A stretch of DNA of 45,935 nucleotides from a virus. Under the pieces are notes generated by a model that saw nothing but the letters and a program-made list of their open reading frames with translations, did no database searches and was not told the DNA's origin. Where the stretch lies: positions 1-45,935 of IMG/VR virus record IMGVR_UViG_3300021964_000130, one strand, 5' to 3'. The position numbers and the translations under genes were made by a program. This document shows positions 8,940-18,037 of the stretch, piece after piece. Every line of letters starts with the position of its first letter. The stretch's first letter is position 1.

Positions 8940-9139
8940 TGGATAGAAATAAAATTATAGAAATTGTAGAGGATCCATCGATTAAATCTAATAAAGATCT
9001 AAATGAAGGTATATCATTTTTAAGTGACGAATTCGAGAAGACTAAAGATGCTATTGTACAATTAACTAAACATTTAGATGCGGTTGAGGACGCATATAAA
9101 AAAATTAACGAAGAATTAGGTAAAAGAGTAATTAGGTAA
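8939..9139 (+). CDS. Small coiled-coil protein, 66 aa
   Basis: A short, almost wholly helical protein with heptad-like spacing (ISFLSDEFEKTKDAIVQLTKHLDAVEDAYKKI). It shares TAATG start/stop overlaps with both neighbours, so it is made together with the large structural protein upstream and the baseplate protein downstream. A small assembly chaperone or baseplate wedge component would fit, but there is no direct evidence. Confidence 0.6.
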   Translation: MDRNKIIEIVEDPSIKSNKDLNEGISFLSDEFEKTKDAIVQLTKHLDAVEDAYKKINEELGKRVIR

Positions 9140-10632
9140 TGAGTAGTATTATTGAGTTAGGTATTGTTGATGATAATATAGACCCTAAAGGGTTTGGTAG
9201 GGTACGTATAAAACTTACTGACCCAACAGGACCTATAGAAAAATCTGAGACCTATGAACCATGGGACGAAAAAGACCCATTCATTGCATTACCATTTCTA
9301 CCAAACAACTTAAATTTTATCCCGCAAAAAGGTCAGACTGTTAAAATCATAACATATGATAGTGACAACAAATTGATCAATAGGGAGTATATCCCCGGTC
9401 CGTTTACTACGGTTCATGACTATAATAGTCAAACAAACGCCAGACAAGTAGAAGACACCACATATGGTGGTAACGTAAAGAAATCAAATGATATTTTCAG
9501 TTCAAATGGTGATTATAACCAAAAGAAATCAATTGGATCATTATCCAAGTTAAGTGATTTTGCAATCTATGGTCAATATGGTTCTGACGTTTTATTCACT
9601 GAAAATGGTGTAACACTTAGGGGTGGTAAACTTCAGTCTAAAGAAAATGCATCCGACAAGGAAAGATCTGAGATACTTAGTTACCCCGTTTTAGCGGAAA
9701 AAAGATCCATTCTAACACTTAAGAAATTTGGTACAAAACAAAAGTATGTTGAGGTAGAGGTGGAGGAAACCACAATACCGAGTAAAAAACTTTCATACAT
9801 TGTTGAATATGATGTAGATCTTAACCCCAATGCCCGAAACTATAAGATAGATTGGTATGTATATGAAGTTAAAAAGATTTTTGGGGACACATTCAATACG
9901 AGAGTTTTTAATAACAATACGGCACAGGATTTAACTGCATATTCGGATAAAATAAAGTTGTTGAATATTGAAAATGACACTACTTCACCCACATTTTCAC
10001 AAACAGTTACCTCATATGAATTGGCATATGTTACAGTAAGAAATACAATTTGTGAATTGAACTCCGAAGGACTTAGAAAATTCGACTTAAGATTACCTAA
10101 GATAACATTACAACCATTCTATTATCGACCTGTATTAACACTGAAAGATGAGGACTTCTTATCTAAAATTAAACCCGGGTGTTTTAATAGTTCAACAAGT
10201 GGACATGGTTTGGTTTTCAGTATTAATGAACCTCAACCTAAACCTAAAACTGTAAAAAAGAAAGAAAAGACACTTAAGACCGAATCTAATAGTCTTGAAC
10301 AGTCTTTCAGTGCGTTATCGTCGGATAAAATTTATTTAATATCGAGTGATACAAATGAAGTGGGGTCGAAGTCGGTACCATTCAATAAATTAGACAAGTA
10401 CGAGTATACTCAAGAAGACCTACTAACACGAATAGAACCAAACACCTACTCAACTGTAAGAGGTGAAACATTATTAGAGTACTTAGATATATTAACAAGA
10501 GTTATTGCGGGCCATGCACATAATCCCGCAAAACCCATGGTAAAGAATGGGTACCCTGATTGGGACAAATTGGTAGAGTTAAGGAAGACATTAGAAAATG
10601 ATATCTTAAATAAATCGATTAGAATAAACTAA
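9139..10632 (+). CDS. gp5: Baseplate protein with gp5-type OB-fold
   Basis: The N-terminus IIELGIVDDNIDPKGFGRVRIKLTDPTG is the hallmark of the gp5/VgrG-type OB domain at the base of the contractile tail needle (D-P-x-x-x-GRV/CRV pattern), continuing to GQTVKIITYDSD and PGPFTT at about residue 95. The C-terminus has a block seen in gp5-like phage baseplate proteins: LLEYLDILTRVIAGHAHNPAKP, then LENDILNKSIRIN. Unlike T4 gp5 no lysozyme domain is visible in between, so peptidoglycan cutting must come from another protein. A Lys-rich linker (PKPKTVKKKEK) lies near residue 370. Family call is good; exact position in the baseplate is inferred. Confidence 0.75.
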   Translation: MSSIIELGIVDDNIDPKGFGRVRIKLTDPTGPIEKSETYEPWDEKDPFIALPFLPNNLNFIPQKGQTVKIITYDSDNKLINREYIPGPFTTVHDYNSQTNARQVEDTTYGGNVKKSNDIFSSNGDYNQKKSIGSLSKLSDFAIYGQYGSDVLFTENGVTLRGGKLQSKENASDKERSEILSYPVLAEKRSILTLKKFGTKQKYVEVEVEETTIPSKKLSYIVEYDVDLNPNARNYKIDWYVYEVKKIFGDTFNTRVFNNNTAQDLTAYSDKIKLLNIENDTTSPTFSQTVTSYELAYVTVRNTICELNSEGLRKFDLRLPKITLQPFYYRPVLTLKDEDFLSKIKPGCFNSSTSGHGLVFSINEPQPKPKTVKKKEKTLKTESNSLEQSFSALSSDKIYLISSDTNEVGSKSVPFNKLDKYEYTQEDLLTRIEPNTYSTVRGETLLEYLDILTRVIAGHAHNPAKPMVKNGYPDWDKLVELRKTLENDILNKSIRIN

Positions 10633-10636
10633 GAGA

Positions 10637-10644
10637 TATTTATA
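10637..10644 (+). promoter_or_regulatory. TATTTATA motif upstream of 10663 gene
   Basis: TATTTATA lies 18 nt before the ATG at 10663, in the only sizeable gap of the tail operon. Candidate late promoter. Confidence 0.4.
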
Positions 10645-10662
10645 TAAGAAAGCAAAGTTAAG

Positions 10663-12036
10663 ATGTCATACTATCGTTCATATTTTGAGAAAAATAATAC
10701 CATTATAAAGGGTATGAAGGTGAATACCTCTAAAAACCCTACATGTGAGATTTTCTATGGTTCAGGATTTTCCAAATTCATATTCAAAGTTGATTTAGAC
10801 CCACTAAAAGAAAAAATCGATGGTGGTGATTATGTATTGGACAACGACACAAAACACACCCTCCATATGACTAACACCATTTTTGGTGATGAGACTTTCT
10901 TAGGGGCAAAAAGAGGATCCGGCAGGGAAAGAACAACGTCTTTTAAATTGGTTGTATTTCAAATACCCGAATATTGGGACGAAGGTGTTGGTTTTGATTA
11001 TGAAGATTCGGGATATGATTATACCACAGGTAACAACACATTTGATATAAGACCTTCGAATTGGTTTATGAGGACTACATTAAATTCATGGACCGCGGAG
11101 GGGATATATTCAAATAACCCTGTGATAGTTGCCGAACAAAATTTCGATAATGGAGATGAGGATTTACATGCAGACATCACCGATTACGTTAATGATATAC
11201 TCACAGGAAACACAACAAATTACGGTTTGGGGGTTGCATTTGACCCACTATACGAAGATTTAACTTCTGAAGTAGATCAATCGGTAGCGTTTTTTACTAA
11301 GTACACTCAAACCTTCTTTGAACCATACATTGAAAGTGTTTTTGATGATAGGATTGTAGATGATAGAGAAAATTTCATTGAAAAAACAGATCAAAACCTA
11401 TTTCTATACGTAAATAAAGAAACTAATTTCTTTGATCTCGATAATCTACCAACGGTAGACATTCTTGATTCTACTAAGACACCCATAACAGGTTTAACTG
11501 ACCTTATCGTTGAGAAAGTCAGAAAAGGTGTCTATAGAGTAACCTTTGGTATTGATGGTTTAATATGTGATGGTAAAAAATTCTTTTACGATGTGTGGAA
11601 AGGGATTTCTGTGGAGAATAACTCATTCCCCGACATTACTCAAAAGTTTGTCCCTAAACCCTACTCCTCTAAGTTTTCGATAGGTGAAAACCAAAAAGAA
11701 GTGAACAAATACGTTGTTCAATATTCAGGCATCAAACAAAACGAAAAGATAAAATCAGGAGAAACGAGAAAGGTTTCTGTAATGTTCAGAACCATCTCAA
11801 AATCCACAAACGAACTTTTTGATGAGGTATTCTATAGAATATACATAAAAGAGGGTCACACCAACGTTAATGTTTTTGATTGGACTTATTTAGATGTTAC
11901 TAATGAGAATAGTTTTATGTTGGATACATCAATCCTTATTCCAAGAGAATATTATGTGGAGATAAAAGGTGTTAAACATAATGAGGAGATCTCATACCCT
12001 GAGGTTATAAAATTTGAAATTGTCTCAGAGAAATAA
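10663..12036 (+). CDS. Putative virion protein with DNRLRE-like domain
   Basis: A 457-residue beta-rich protein. Residues about 85-210 contain WFMRTTLNSWTAEGIYS and then DITDYVNDILTGNTTNYGLGVAF, which resembles the DNRLRE/TNFR-disaggregatase type beta-sandwich (DVTxxVxxWxxGxxxNxGL), an adhesive module of surface proteins. The second half contains repeated Ig-like strands (VEKVRKGVYRVTFGIDG; ETRKVSVMFRTIS). Its position after the baseplate gene suggests a tail, fibre or baseplate-associated protein that could contact the host surface. A TATTTATA motif precedes it. The domain resemblance is moderate. Confidence 0.62.
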   Translation: MSYYRSYFEKNNTIIKGMKVNTSKNPTCEIFYGSGFSKFIFKVDLDPLKEKIDGGDYVLDNDTKHTLHMTNTIFGDETFLGAKRGSGRERTTSFKLVVFQIPEYWDEGVGFDYEDSGYDYTTGNNTFDIRPSNWFMRTTLNSWTAEGIYSNNPVIVAEQNFDNGDEDLHADITDYVNDILTGNTTNYGLGVAFDPLYEDLTSEVDQSVAFFTKYTQTFFEPYIESVFDDRIVDDRENFIEKTDQNLFLYVNKETNFFDLDNLPTVDILDSTKTPITGLTDLIVEKVRKGVYRVTFGIDGLICDGKKFFYDVWKGISVENNSFPDITQKFVPKPYSSKFSIGENQKEVNKYVVQYSGIKQNEKIKSGETRKVSVMFRTISKSTNELFDEVFYRIYIKEGHTNVNVFDWTYLDVTNENSFMLDTSILIPREYYVEIKGVKHNEEISYPEVIKFEIVSEK

Positions 12037-12038
12037 AC

Positions 12039-12046
12039 TATTTATT
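12039..12046 (+). promoter_or_regulatory. TATTTATT motif, 3 nt before ATG
   Basis: TATTTATT, then GAT, then the ATG at 12050. It overlaps the 5' TTG-started extension of the frame, which supports the ATG as the true start. Confidence 0.4.
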
Positions 12047-12049
12047 GAT

Positions 12050-12481
12050 ATGAAACTAAAAGACGTTATTAAAAAACATTTAAAGAATCTACAAGAAGAA
12101 AGAACTGAAAACTATATGTTCTTCAGTAATTTAAAACAAATTCAAAGACAGTGTCAAATTCTTTTAGATTTAGATCCTATGGTTATTGAAGATATTCTTC
12201 AAAACGGTCATGATTGGGCCGATGATCATATTACCGTCGCAAAAGAAAACGTAGATCAAGTAATGGATTTCTTGATGAACGAAACTAAAGACGAGTTACA
12301 CGAAGGAAAGAAAAAATCAAATAAACTATGTTCAAGAGGTATTTCTGCTGCTAAGTCGAAATTTGATGTTTACCCATCAGCATATGCCAACGGTTATGCG
12401 GTACAGGTATGTAAAGGTAAAATCAAAGGATTAGATGGTAAGAAAAAATGTTCAGGTTCTTACTGTAAAAAGAAGAAGTAA
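12050..12481 (+). CDS. Cys-containing hypothetical protein, possible capsid-targeted
   Basis: A 143-residue protein from the ATG at 12050; the frame is open to a TTG at 12014 but that would overlap the upstream gene and the TATTTATT motif. The N-terminus MKLKDVIKKHLKNLQEE is a basic amphipathic helix ending in LxE, like T4 capsid-targeting peptides. HDWADDHITVAKENVDQVMDFL is a block I associate with marine phage unknowns. The C-terminus is a small Cys module, LCSRGISAAKSKFDVYPSAY then VCKGKIKG and CSGSYCKKKK, also recurrent in marine phages. A nucleic-acid-binding or internal virion role is plausible but not shown. Confidence 0.6.
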   Translation: MKLKDVIKKHLKNLQEERTENYMFFSNLKQIQRQCQILLDLDPMVIEDILQNGHDWADDHITVAKENVDQVMDFLMNETKDELHEGKKKSNKLCSRGISAAKSKFDVYPSAYANGYAVQVCKGKIKGLDGKKKCSGSYCKKKK

Positions 12482-13578
12482 TGAAAGTACAATGTAAAGG
12501 TTGTGATTGGAATTGGGAATTATCTGATGGGGGTAATGATCCATATGTGTGCCATAAATGTGGTAAAGACAATACAGACGATTACATTAAAAAAATACGA
12601 ATTAGTAAAGAAGACCAAAAATATATAGAAGAGTGTCTCGCAAGTGGTGAAGTTCTTAAGGAAGATTTAGGTCGTTGGTTTAAAGAGAAGTGGGTTGACG
12701 TATCAAGGAAGATTGATGGTAAACACCCACCATGTGGACGTAAGGATGCGGACGGTGATAAATCAAGAAAGGGGTACCCAAAATGTAGACCCTCTAAAAA
12801 GGTTTCTAAAGAAACCCCAAAAACAACATCCTCTTATAGTAAGAAAGAAAAAAGAAAAATGACACGTCAAAAAAGACGTGCCGAGAGAAAAAGCAATAAA
12901 AAAGGTAAGGGTAATACCCCAACCTATACAAGTATTGATGAGAATAAAATTATTTCATTAGTGTTTAATAACATAGGTGTTAAATCATTAGATTTAAATT
13001 ATCCAACTTTAAAAACAATAAATGAATCTAAGGTTTCTTTAAGTGAGGGATTAAATTATCATTTAGAGAATAAATTACCCATCGTAGAGAACGTATATAG
13101 GATCTATTCTAAAGAGTTTTTTGAACTTTATAATGAAGTACGTCAGTTACATGAAGAAAACGTCTTAGAAGTCACCGGAGTAGACCTACAGTTAATTCAA
13201 ACTGATTTAGGTCGAACAGGTGTTTATGAAGGTGAAGAAGTTTATTTAGACATCCCATTTGTAGAGAATGAAGAAGAATATTTAGTTGAAGCAAAGTATC
13301 GTGGTAGAAATGTTAAACTAAATAAACCATTTAGAACCCCCGGTGGACCAAAGAAATTTGCGGTATACGTAAAGAACCCTAAAACAGGTAACATTAAAAA
13401 GGTAACCTTTGGTGATCCTAATTTAAGGGTTAGAAATAATAATAAATCTGCTGCAAAATCATTTAGGGCGAGACACAACTGTAAGGATAAAAAAGACCGT
13501 ACTAAAGCGGGATATTGGAGTTGTAATATTTCTCGTTATAGAAAGGCATTAGGTATTAAATCTTCAAATCCTTGGTAA
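12481..13578 (+). CDS. Zinc-ribbon, DUF5872-like multi-module protein
   Basis: Three modules. Residues 5-27 are a zinc ribbon (CKGC...CHKC, two CxxC pairs). Residues about 60-125 carry WFKEKWVDVSRKIDGKHPPC, GRKDADGDKSRKGYPKCRP and then a very basic MTRQKRRAERK stretch, which matches my memory of DUF5872 proteins of phages and large viruses. The C-terminal 90 residues hold FRTPGGPKKFAVYVKNPKTG and KSFRARHNCKDKKDRTKAGY, another module common in marine phages. Overall strongly basic, so nucleic acid binding or packing inside the head is plausible. Shares TAATG with the upstream gene. Confidence 0.62.
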   Translation: MKVQCKGCDWNWELSDGGNDPYVCHKCGKDNTDDYIKKIRISKEDQKYIEECLASGEVLKEDLGRWFKEKWVDVSRKIDGKHPPCGRKDADGDKSRKGYPKCRPSKKVSKETPKTTSSYSKKEKRKMTRQKRRAERKSNKKGKGNTPTYTSIDENKIISLVFNNIGVKSLDLNYPTLKTINESKVSLSEGLNYHLENKLPIVENVYRIYSKEFFELYNEVRQLHEENVLEVTGVDLQLIQTDLGRTGVYEGEEVYLDIPFVENEEEYLVEAKYRGRNVKLNKPFRTPGGPKKFAVYVKNPKTGNIKKVTFGDPNLRVRNNNKSAAKSFRARHNCKDKKDRTKAGYWSCNISRYRKALGIKSSNPW

Positions 13579-13579
13579 T

Positions 13580-14083
13580 ATGTCCTTAAAGTTTTTAGAC
13601 ATTCTTAGAGAATGGAATGATCCTGCAGATTATCCCGACCCATCGGGCGAAAGTTTCGTCGATCCTGATTACAATGATATAGATATTGAGTTCTCACTTA
13701 TTAAGTATGATCGTGAGACGGGGTTATTTATTACACAACACATCGAAACGAAAAAATATTATCTCTCCCATACAGATGGTGTAGACCATGATCTTTATCA
13801 GGCCGACACATACTCTTATTCGGATTATGATGAGGATGGTGCCTATACGTATGATGAAATTGATAAGGATAATGCGGAAATGACCATAGATAGTTTATTA
13901 ATGCACTCAACCATCGCACATCAGGAAGATGATATTGGTGTAGATTTCGACGAATGGGAAAGTGGTCGAGGTATATGTTTAGTTGATAATATATTATTAA
14001 GGGGTCTATACCTGAACGATAAAGAGACATTCACTAACGTCACTGAGATGTTAAAGAATTATAATAGAGAAAAACAAAAATAA
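13580..14083 (+). CDS. Acidic hypothetical protein, 167 aa
   Basis: Function unknown. A short N-terminal helix MSLKFLDILREWNDPADYPD (with an LRE tripeptide at 9-11) is followed by a strongly acidic, Tyr-rich body (YQADTYSYSDYDEDGAYTYDEIDKD). It starts 1 nt after the stop of the zinc-ribbon gene and ends 1 nt before the next gene, so it belongs to the same operon. The opposite charge to its upstream neighbour hints they could interact, but that is speculation. Confidence 0.6.
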   Translation: MSLKFLDILREWNDPADYPDPSGESFVDPDYNDIDIEFSLIKYDRETGLFITQHIETKKYYLSHTDGVDHDLYQADTYSYSDYDEDGAYTYDEIDKDNAEMTIDSLLMHSTIAHQEDDIGVDFDEWESGRGICLVDNILLRGLYLNDKETFTNVTEMLKNYNREKQK

Positions 14084-14084
14084 G

Positions 14085-14393
14085 ATGGAAGAGAAGTTAC
14101 CCTTCAGAGAAGTCCTTTCATCAACCTATAGTATTCGTACTTTCCCACCCGACACCAAAGAAACTGACCTTAAGTGGCATTTTGATAACGAGGATAGGGA
14201 AATCACTTTCTTACACAATACCGATTGGAAATTTCAAATGGATAATCAATTACCTATTGACATACACGAAGGTATGGTGATTAATATTCCCGAAGGTGAA
14301 TACCATAGAATTATTAAGGGTAGTGGGGAGTTAAAAGTTAAAGTTAGAAAACTTAATAAAACTCGACTTCTACCCCACACTCAGAAAACATAA
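14085..14393 (+). CDS. Cupin-like hypothetical protein, 102 aa
   Basis: Small beta-rich protein. WHFDNEDREITFLHNTDWKF followed by IHEGMVINIPEGEYHRIIKG and ELKVKVRK has the spacing of a minimal cupin barrel: a first His/Asp block, then a G-x5-P-x-G-x2-H block. Similar short proteins are widespread in T4-like marine phages without known function. Last gene of the plus-strand block; its last 41 nt overlap the 3' end of the convergent dCMP deaminase gene. Cupin is a fold guess, not an activity. Confidence 0.6.
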   Translation: MEEKLPFREVLSSTYSIRTFPPDTKETDLKWHFDNEDREITFLHNTDWKFQMDNQLPIDIHEGMVINIPEGEYHRIIKGSGELKVKVRKLNKTRLLPHTQKT

Positions 14394-14793
14394 GTAAAGA
14401 TCTTTCCTGTTGTTCTACCCATTTTTCTTTATTCTTGGTGGTACAATTTTCTTTACACACTACTTTCTTCACACCCGCCTGTATCAGACCACGGGCACAA
14501 TCCATACACGGTAACCCTGAAGTTAAATAGACTGTAGATCTTTTAAGTGAAACCCCTATACGTGCGGCATTATAAATTGCGTTTCTTTCGGCATGTTCAA
14601 ACCAAAAATATTTTTCAGGTCTTTCCTGTCTTTCATCTAAAGAGTCGTTTAAACCTCTTGGGAACGAATTATACCCCGTTGTGAGTATCTCTTTATCTTC
14701 ACCCACAATTACCGCACCTATTTGTGTGTTAATGTCTTTAGACTTCTCTTTTACTTGTTCCGCAATACTGATAAAATATTCTTTCCACTCCAT
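14353..14793 (-). CDS. cd: Deoxycytidylate deaminase
   Basis: Zinc-dependent dCMP deaminase, 146 aa, converting dCMP to dUMP for thymidylate synthesis. The zinc site is complete: HAE at 67-69 (H ligand and proton-shuttling Glu) and PCMDC at 95-99. The N-terminal INTQIGAVIVGEDKEILTTG and GYNSFPRGLNDS are typical of ComEB/T4 Cd. Its Leu/Arg-rich neighbourhood gives no sign of the dCTP/dTTP allosteric insert of T4 Cd, though this cannot be settled by eye. It lies downstream of the gp23 terminator, so it either depends on read-through or has its own promoter in the AT-rich 14794-14820. Works with dut at 1849. Confidence 0.92.
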   Translation of the reverse strand: MEWKEYFISIAEQVKEKSKDINTQIGAVIVGEDKEILTTGYNSFPRGLNDSLDERQERPEKYFWFEHAERNAIYNAARIGVSLKRSTVYLTSGLPCMDCARGLIQAGVKKVVCKENCTTKNKEKWVEQQERSLLMFSECGVEVEFY

Positions 14794-14820
14794 ATTAAAA
14801 TATACGTAAAATATGGGAAT

Positions 14821-14850
14821 AAAAAAAGGGGATCGAATCGACCCCCTTTA
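14821..14850 (-). terminator. Rho-independent terminator after gp23
   Basis: On the minus strand an AAAGGGG / CCCCTTT stem with a loop containing GTCGATTCGAT is followed by seven T. It lies 28 nt after the gp23 stop codon, isolating the capsid gene from the dCMP deaminase. Confidence 0.8.
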
Positions 14851-14877
14851 GTGTTATAATAGAAATTTTAAGAAATA

Positions 14878-16599
14878 TTATCTTAAAGTATCTAAGTTGA
14901 ATGTTTGTAGACCCGCTACGTTAATTACACCAAAGTATCTGTTGTTGACCATCTTCTTAGCGTATCTCGTCATGATACCTTTGATCGGTGTAAAGTTGAA
15001 TGGGTTATACATAGTAGGAGTAAGTTGTAATGGTACGTATGGTGCGTAAATGTAACCAGCGTCCAATAATGACTTACCTTTGTGTCCTACTAAGATCTTA
15101 CCTGCAGGGAAGTAAGGATCTCTATACACTTGATATCTTCCCGCTAAAGTACCAACTTTCTCAATACCCATGTTGTACTGATCTTGTTCTGCACCTGCGT
15201 TAGATACGTGGAAGTACTCAAGGTCATCGAATACTGCTGAAACTTCAGAAGAAACAACGATCCAATTGGCACCACCTCTTAGTGTAGTTTTATGGATTTG
15301 AGCCGATAATTGGTTAATTTTAGTAATTAACGTTTGGTTCCAATCCTTTTGAGTGTAACCTTGTAGTGTTGCATTGTTTGCTCCACCGTATTTCCACTCA
15401 TTGTAGTCCCACTTTAAGTTCCAAGCTGCACCTTTTCTTAAGTCTCTTAAGATTTCTCTATCAACCTCAGCTGCGATTTGCTCAGATAACAATGCCGTTA
15501 ACTCAGCCTCAGCGTCAATGTTGTGGAATGCAGATACATCCTGAGCCAATTCAGGAGACCAGCTCGCTCTTAGTTTTCTTTCAGTTACCGATACAGTTAC
15601 TGACTCTAAGTCAAAAGTAACTTCACCGATCTCATCTTCGAATTCTAAAGATGCGTATTGTCTGTAAGTTAAATCAAAATTAGCTGCCGTTTCAGTACCT
15701 GCTGCGGTGAATTTTGAATAACCTGTTGATCCGTAAGACTCAACATCTACATTTAGGTACATAATACCATTCTTATCTACGATGTCAGGATAAGTACCTG
15801 TAACACCGGCTTTTCTACTACCGTATTCTACGATACCTGAACCGTACTTCTGAGTTACAACGTTAAATGGTAATTTAGCCCCATTGTTAATGTCTGCGTG
15901 TTTGATCTCTAAAGACGCTAAGAACTCTTCAGTGTCCATTTCGTTACCGTTAGGTCCAACAATTTTACCTGAACCTGAGTTAGTAAATCCACTAACTTTT
16001 ACGATAATAGATGAATAATCACCTACAGCGATAGTCGTCGCATCAGTTGCCTCACCATCAGCAAATGTTACTACTGAAACACCTGTTAATGACTGTTCAG
16101 TATAGTTACCTTTAGAGTAGTCATATAGACCTTCACCTGCGTCATCACTTTCTTCATAGAATCTATCGTAAAGGTTTGTACCACCCGCACCATAGTTTGC
16201 ACTTGAAGGAGAACTTGCACTTGGAGAACCAAATGGTTCAGAGTGAGTACCACCTGATGTTCTTTCTTGAATTTTAGGTACAAAGTAGAATAGTTTACCA
16301 ATTGGTAAGTTCATAGCTTGTACAGAAACGATATCGTTTGCCAATAATTTAGAGAATACTCTTCTAATAATTGGAAAAACAACTGTTTCGAATGAACCTG
16401 ATGCGTCAGACACAGCAGCTTCGTTAATTAGATAAGACGCTTGGTTTTCATATAACTGAGCGATGTTATCTTTTTGATGTCCATTAAGTCCCTCTAAGAA
16501 ACCTAAGTCATCCCATTTTTTGATGGTATCTTCCTTGATAACTCTTAGGTGTTTTAACCCGATGTTACCAACCATACCACTTTCTAATAATGCTCCCAT
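14878..16599 (-). CDS. gp23: Major capsid protein, T4 gp23-like
   Basis: A 573-residue HK97-fold major capsid protein of the T4 type. The diagnostic block is RKLRASWSPELAQDVSAFHN followed by DAEAELTALLSEQIAAEVDREI, closely matching T4 gp23 (ELAQD, YHNVDAEAEL). The C-terminal third (YAPYVPLQLTPTMYNP, FTPIKGIMTRYAKK) is also gp23-like. The N-terminal propeptide ends in YLINE|AAVSD: an INE tripeptide with cleavage expected after Glu60, parallel to the gp21 cleavage of T4 gp23 after Glu65. Residues about 115-330 hold an expanded beta/insertion region rich in Gly, Ser and Thr. It follows gp22 and gp21 in T4 order. Confidence 0.95.
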   Translation of the reverse strand: MGALLESGMVGNIGLKHLRVIKEDTIKKWDDLGFLEGLNGHQKDNIAQLYENQASYLINEAAVSDASGSFETVVFPIIRRVFSKLLANDIVSVQAMNLPIGKLFYFVPKIQERTSGGTHSEPFGSPSASSPSSANYGAGGTNLYDRFYEESDDAGEGLYDYSKGNYTEQSLTGVSVVTFADGEATDATTIAVGDYSSIIVKVSGFTNSGSGKIVGPNGNEMDTEEFLASLEIKHADINNGAKLPFNVVTQKYGSGIVEYGSRKAGVTGTYPDIVDKNGIMYLNVDVESYGSTGYSKFTAAGTETAANFDLTYRQYASLEFEDEIGEVTFDLESVTVSVTERKLRASWSPELAQDVSAFHNIDAEAELTALLSEQIAAEVDREILRDLRKGAAWNLKWDYNEWKYGGANNATLQGYTQKDWNQTLITKINQLSAQIHKTTLRGGANWIVVSSEVSAVFDDLEYFHVSNAGAEQDQYNMGIEKVGTLAGRYQVYRDPYFPAGKILVGHKGKSLLDAGYIYAPYVPLQLTPTMYNPFNFTPIKGIMTRYAKKMVNNRYFGVINVAGLQTFNLDTLR

Positions 16600-16632
16600 T
16601 TTAAATTTGAGTTTTTTAGTTGTTTATTTTTA

Positions 16633-17955
16633 TTATTTTAATTTTGACATCAAATCCTTCATTCTCTTGAATTGAGGACTCTCATACGCTTTGGCTTCTG
16701 AAAGTACTTCTTGAGATGAAGATGTTGTCGGGGTTGATGCGATCTTATTAACGACCGCTTCAGTAACATTTTTCTTAGATCCTAACTCACCCGCGATTGT
16801 TTTATAGGTTGATTTAGATTCAGTTAAAGATGTGACAGAGTCAAATCTTTGCAAAATGTTTAATTTCTCTTGACGAGTAGTAGAATGTTCGGTGAACAAT
16901 CTCGTAGCGTATGCCAAGTTAGCGTTGAACACTGCAACTTCGTTTAGTTTCTCTTTAAATAGAACTAACGCTTTCTTGTATTCTGCGTTTTGTTTCTTTA
17001 AAGTTTCAACCTCTTCGTTAATTGCACCTGCCTTGTACTTAGTCTTAGACTTGATACCGGCTCTGTCCATACCACCTTTGTCACCGTGTACGTTTGATTT
17101 AGTTCTTGCCGCTTCATCAACTTCCTCTTCGTGAGAATCGTCCTCTTCAGAGACTTCTTCGGATACTTCTTCTTCCATATCATCTTCAGATACTTCTTCT
17201 TCCATTTCCTCAGATACTTCTTCAGACACTTCTTCGTCGACTTCTTCAGACACATCTTCTAATTCGATTTCATAAATTGAGTCGTCATCTTCTTCAGACA
17301 CTTCTTCTTCCATAGAGTCACCACATTCTTGGCAATCCTCTTCTTCAGATACTTCTTCGTCGTAGCCACCTTCGTGTGCTTCTTCGTCGTGTCCTTCAGC
17401 GACTTCACCCTCTTCGTCATCTAATTTGATGATGTACTCTTCGTCTCCGTCTTCGAGTTCAACGTTATTACCATCTCTCTTCACAACGATTCCGTCTTCG
17501 TCTCCCATTTTCTTGAAAACTGCTAAGACTTCTTCGTCAGAAGCGTTGGTCATGTCGAGTACGTCCTCATCATCTTCCTCATCATCCGCTGCGGGTAATT
17601 CTAAATCATCGTCACCATCTAATGATAGTTCGTCAGATTCGTCGTCACCTTCATCGTCTAATTCGGCATCCATTTGATCAGGATCCTCGTCATCCGCTGG
17701 TTCGTCGTTTATCGAAGCTTCGTCGTCATTTCCTTCCTCGTCATCAAATTGTTCCGAGACCGGCATATCATGTTCGTCTTCTGTAATAGGAGTTTCGTTA
17801 CCCTCAACTACCTCTTCTTCCATAGATTCTTTAAGCACTTCGTTTAGTTCTTCCTTCATAGTTGAAGCAAGTATACCTTTTGCGTTTGCTTTAACTGCCT
17901 CCTCAAGATCTTGTACTTGAAGCAATGCTTGTTCTAAAATGGATTTTTTGCTCAT
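16633..17955 (-). CDS. gp22: Prohead core scaffold, gp22-like, very acidic
   Basis: The gene lies between protease and capsid genes, as T4 gene 22 does. The C-terminal 130 residues (EEVETLKKQNAEYKKALVLF then LNEVAVFNANLAYATRLF and QEKLNILQRFDSV) are coiled-coil and look like the conserved scaffold core. Residues about 45-290 form an extreme acidic region of Asp/Glu with repeated EEEVSEE units, making the protein much longer (440 aa) than T4 gp22 (about 270). T4 scaffold is cleaved to peptides by gp21 to empty the prohead; many LxE/IxE sites are present. The acidic repeat could also help exclude or displace DNA-binding proteins during assembly, as inference. Confidence 0.8.
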   Translation of the reverse strand: MSKKSILEQALLQVQDLEEAVKANAKGILASTMKEELNEVLKESMEEEVVEGNETPITEDEHDMPVSEQFDDEEGNDDEASINDEPADDEDPDQMDAELDDEGDDESDELSLDGDDDLELPAADDEEDDEDVLDMTNASDEEVLAVFKKMGDEDGIVVKRDGNNVELEDGDEEYIIKLDDEEGEVAEGHDEEAHEGGYDEEVSEEEDCQECGDSMEEEVSEEDDDSIYEIELEDVSEEVDEEVSEEVSEEMEEEVSEDDMEEEVSEEVSEEDDSHEEEVDEAARTKSNVHGDKGGMDRAGIKSKTKYKAGAINEEVETLKKQNAEYKKALVLFKEKLNEVAVFNANLAYATRLFTEHSTTRQEKLNILQRFDSVTSLTESKSTYKTIAGELGSKKNVTEAVVNKIASTPTTSSSQEVLSEAKAYESPQFKRMKDLMSKLK

Positions 17956-17975
17956 TTTTTTTATATTTGTTTATT

Positions 17976-17983
17976 AATAAATA
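17976..17983 (-). promoter_or_regulatory. TATTTATT motif upstream of gp22
   Basis: On the minus strand TATTTATT lies 20 nt before the scaffold ATG. Candidate late promoter for scaffold and capsid genes. Confidence 0.4.
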
Positions 17984-18037
17984 CTTGGGATTTAAGAAAA
18001 ATTTCTTTTTGGTGTGTCGTAAACACAGAAAAATTAA

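Noticed and set aside
12014-12049. TTG-initiated longer form of the 12050 gene
   Set aside because: It would overlap the upstream gene and the TATTTATT motif; the ATG at 12050 gives a typical start.
17106-17677. Ser- or Leu-rich plus-strand frames opposite gp22
   Set aside because: They are antisense images of the Glu/Asp/Ser repeats of the scaffold gene.
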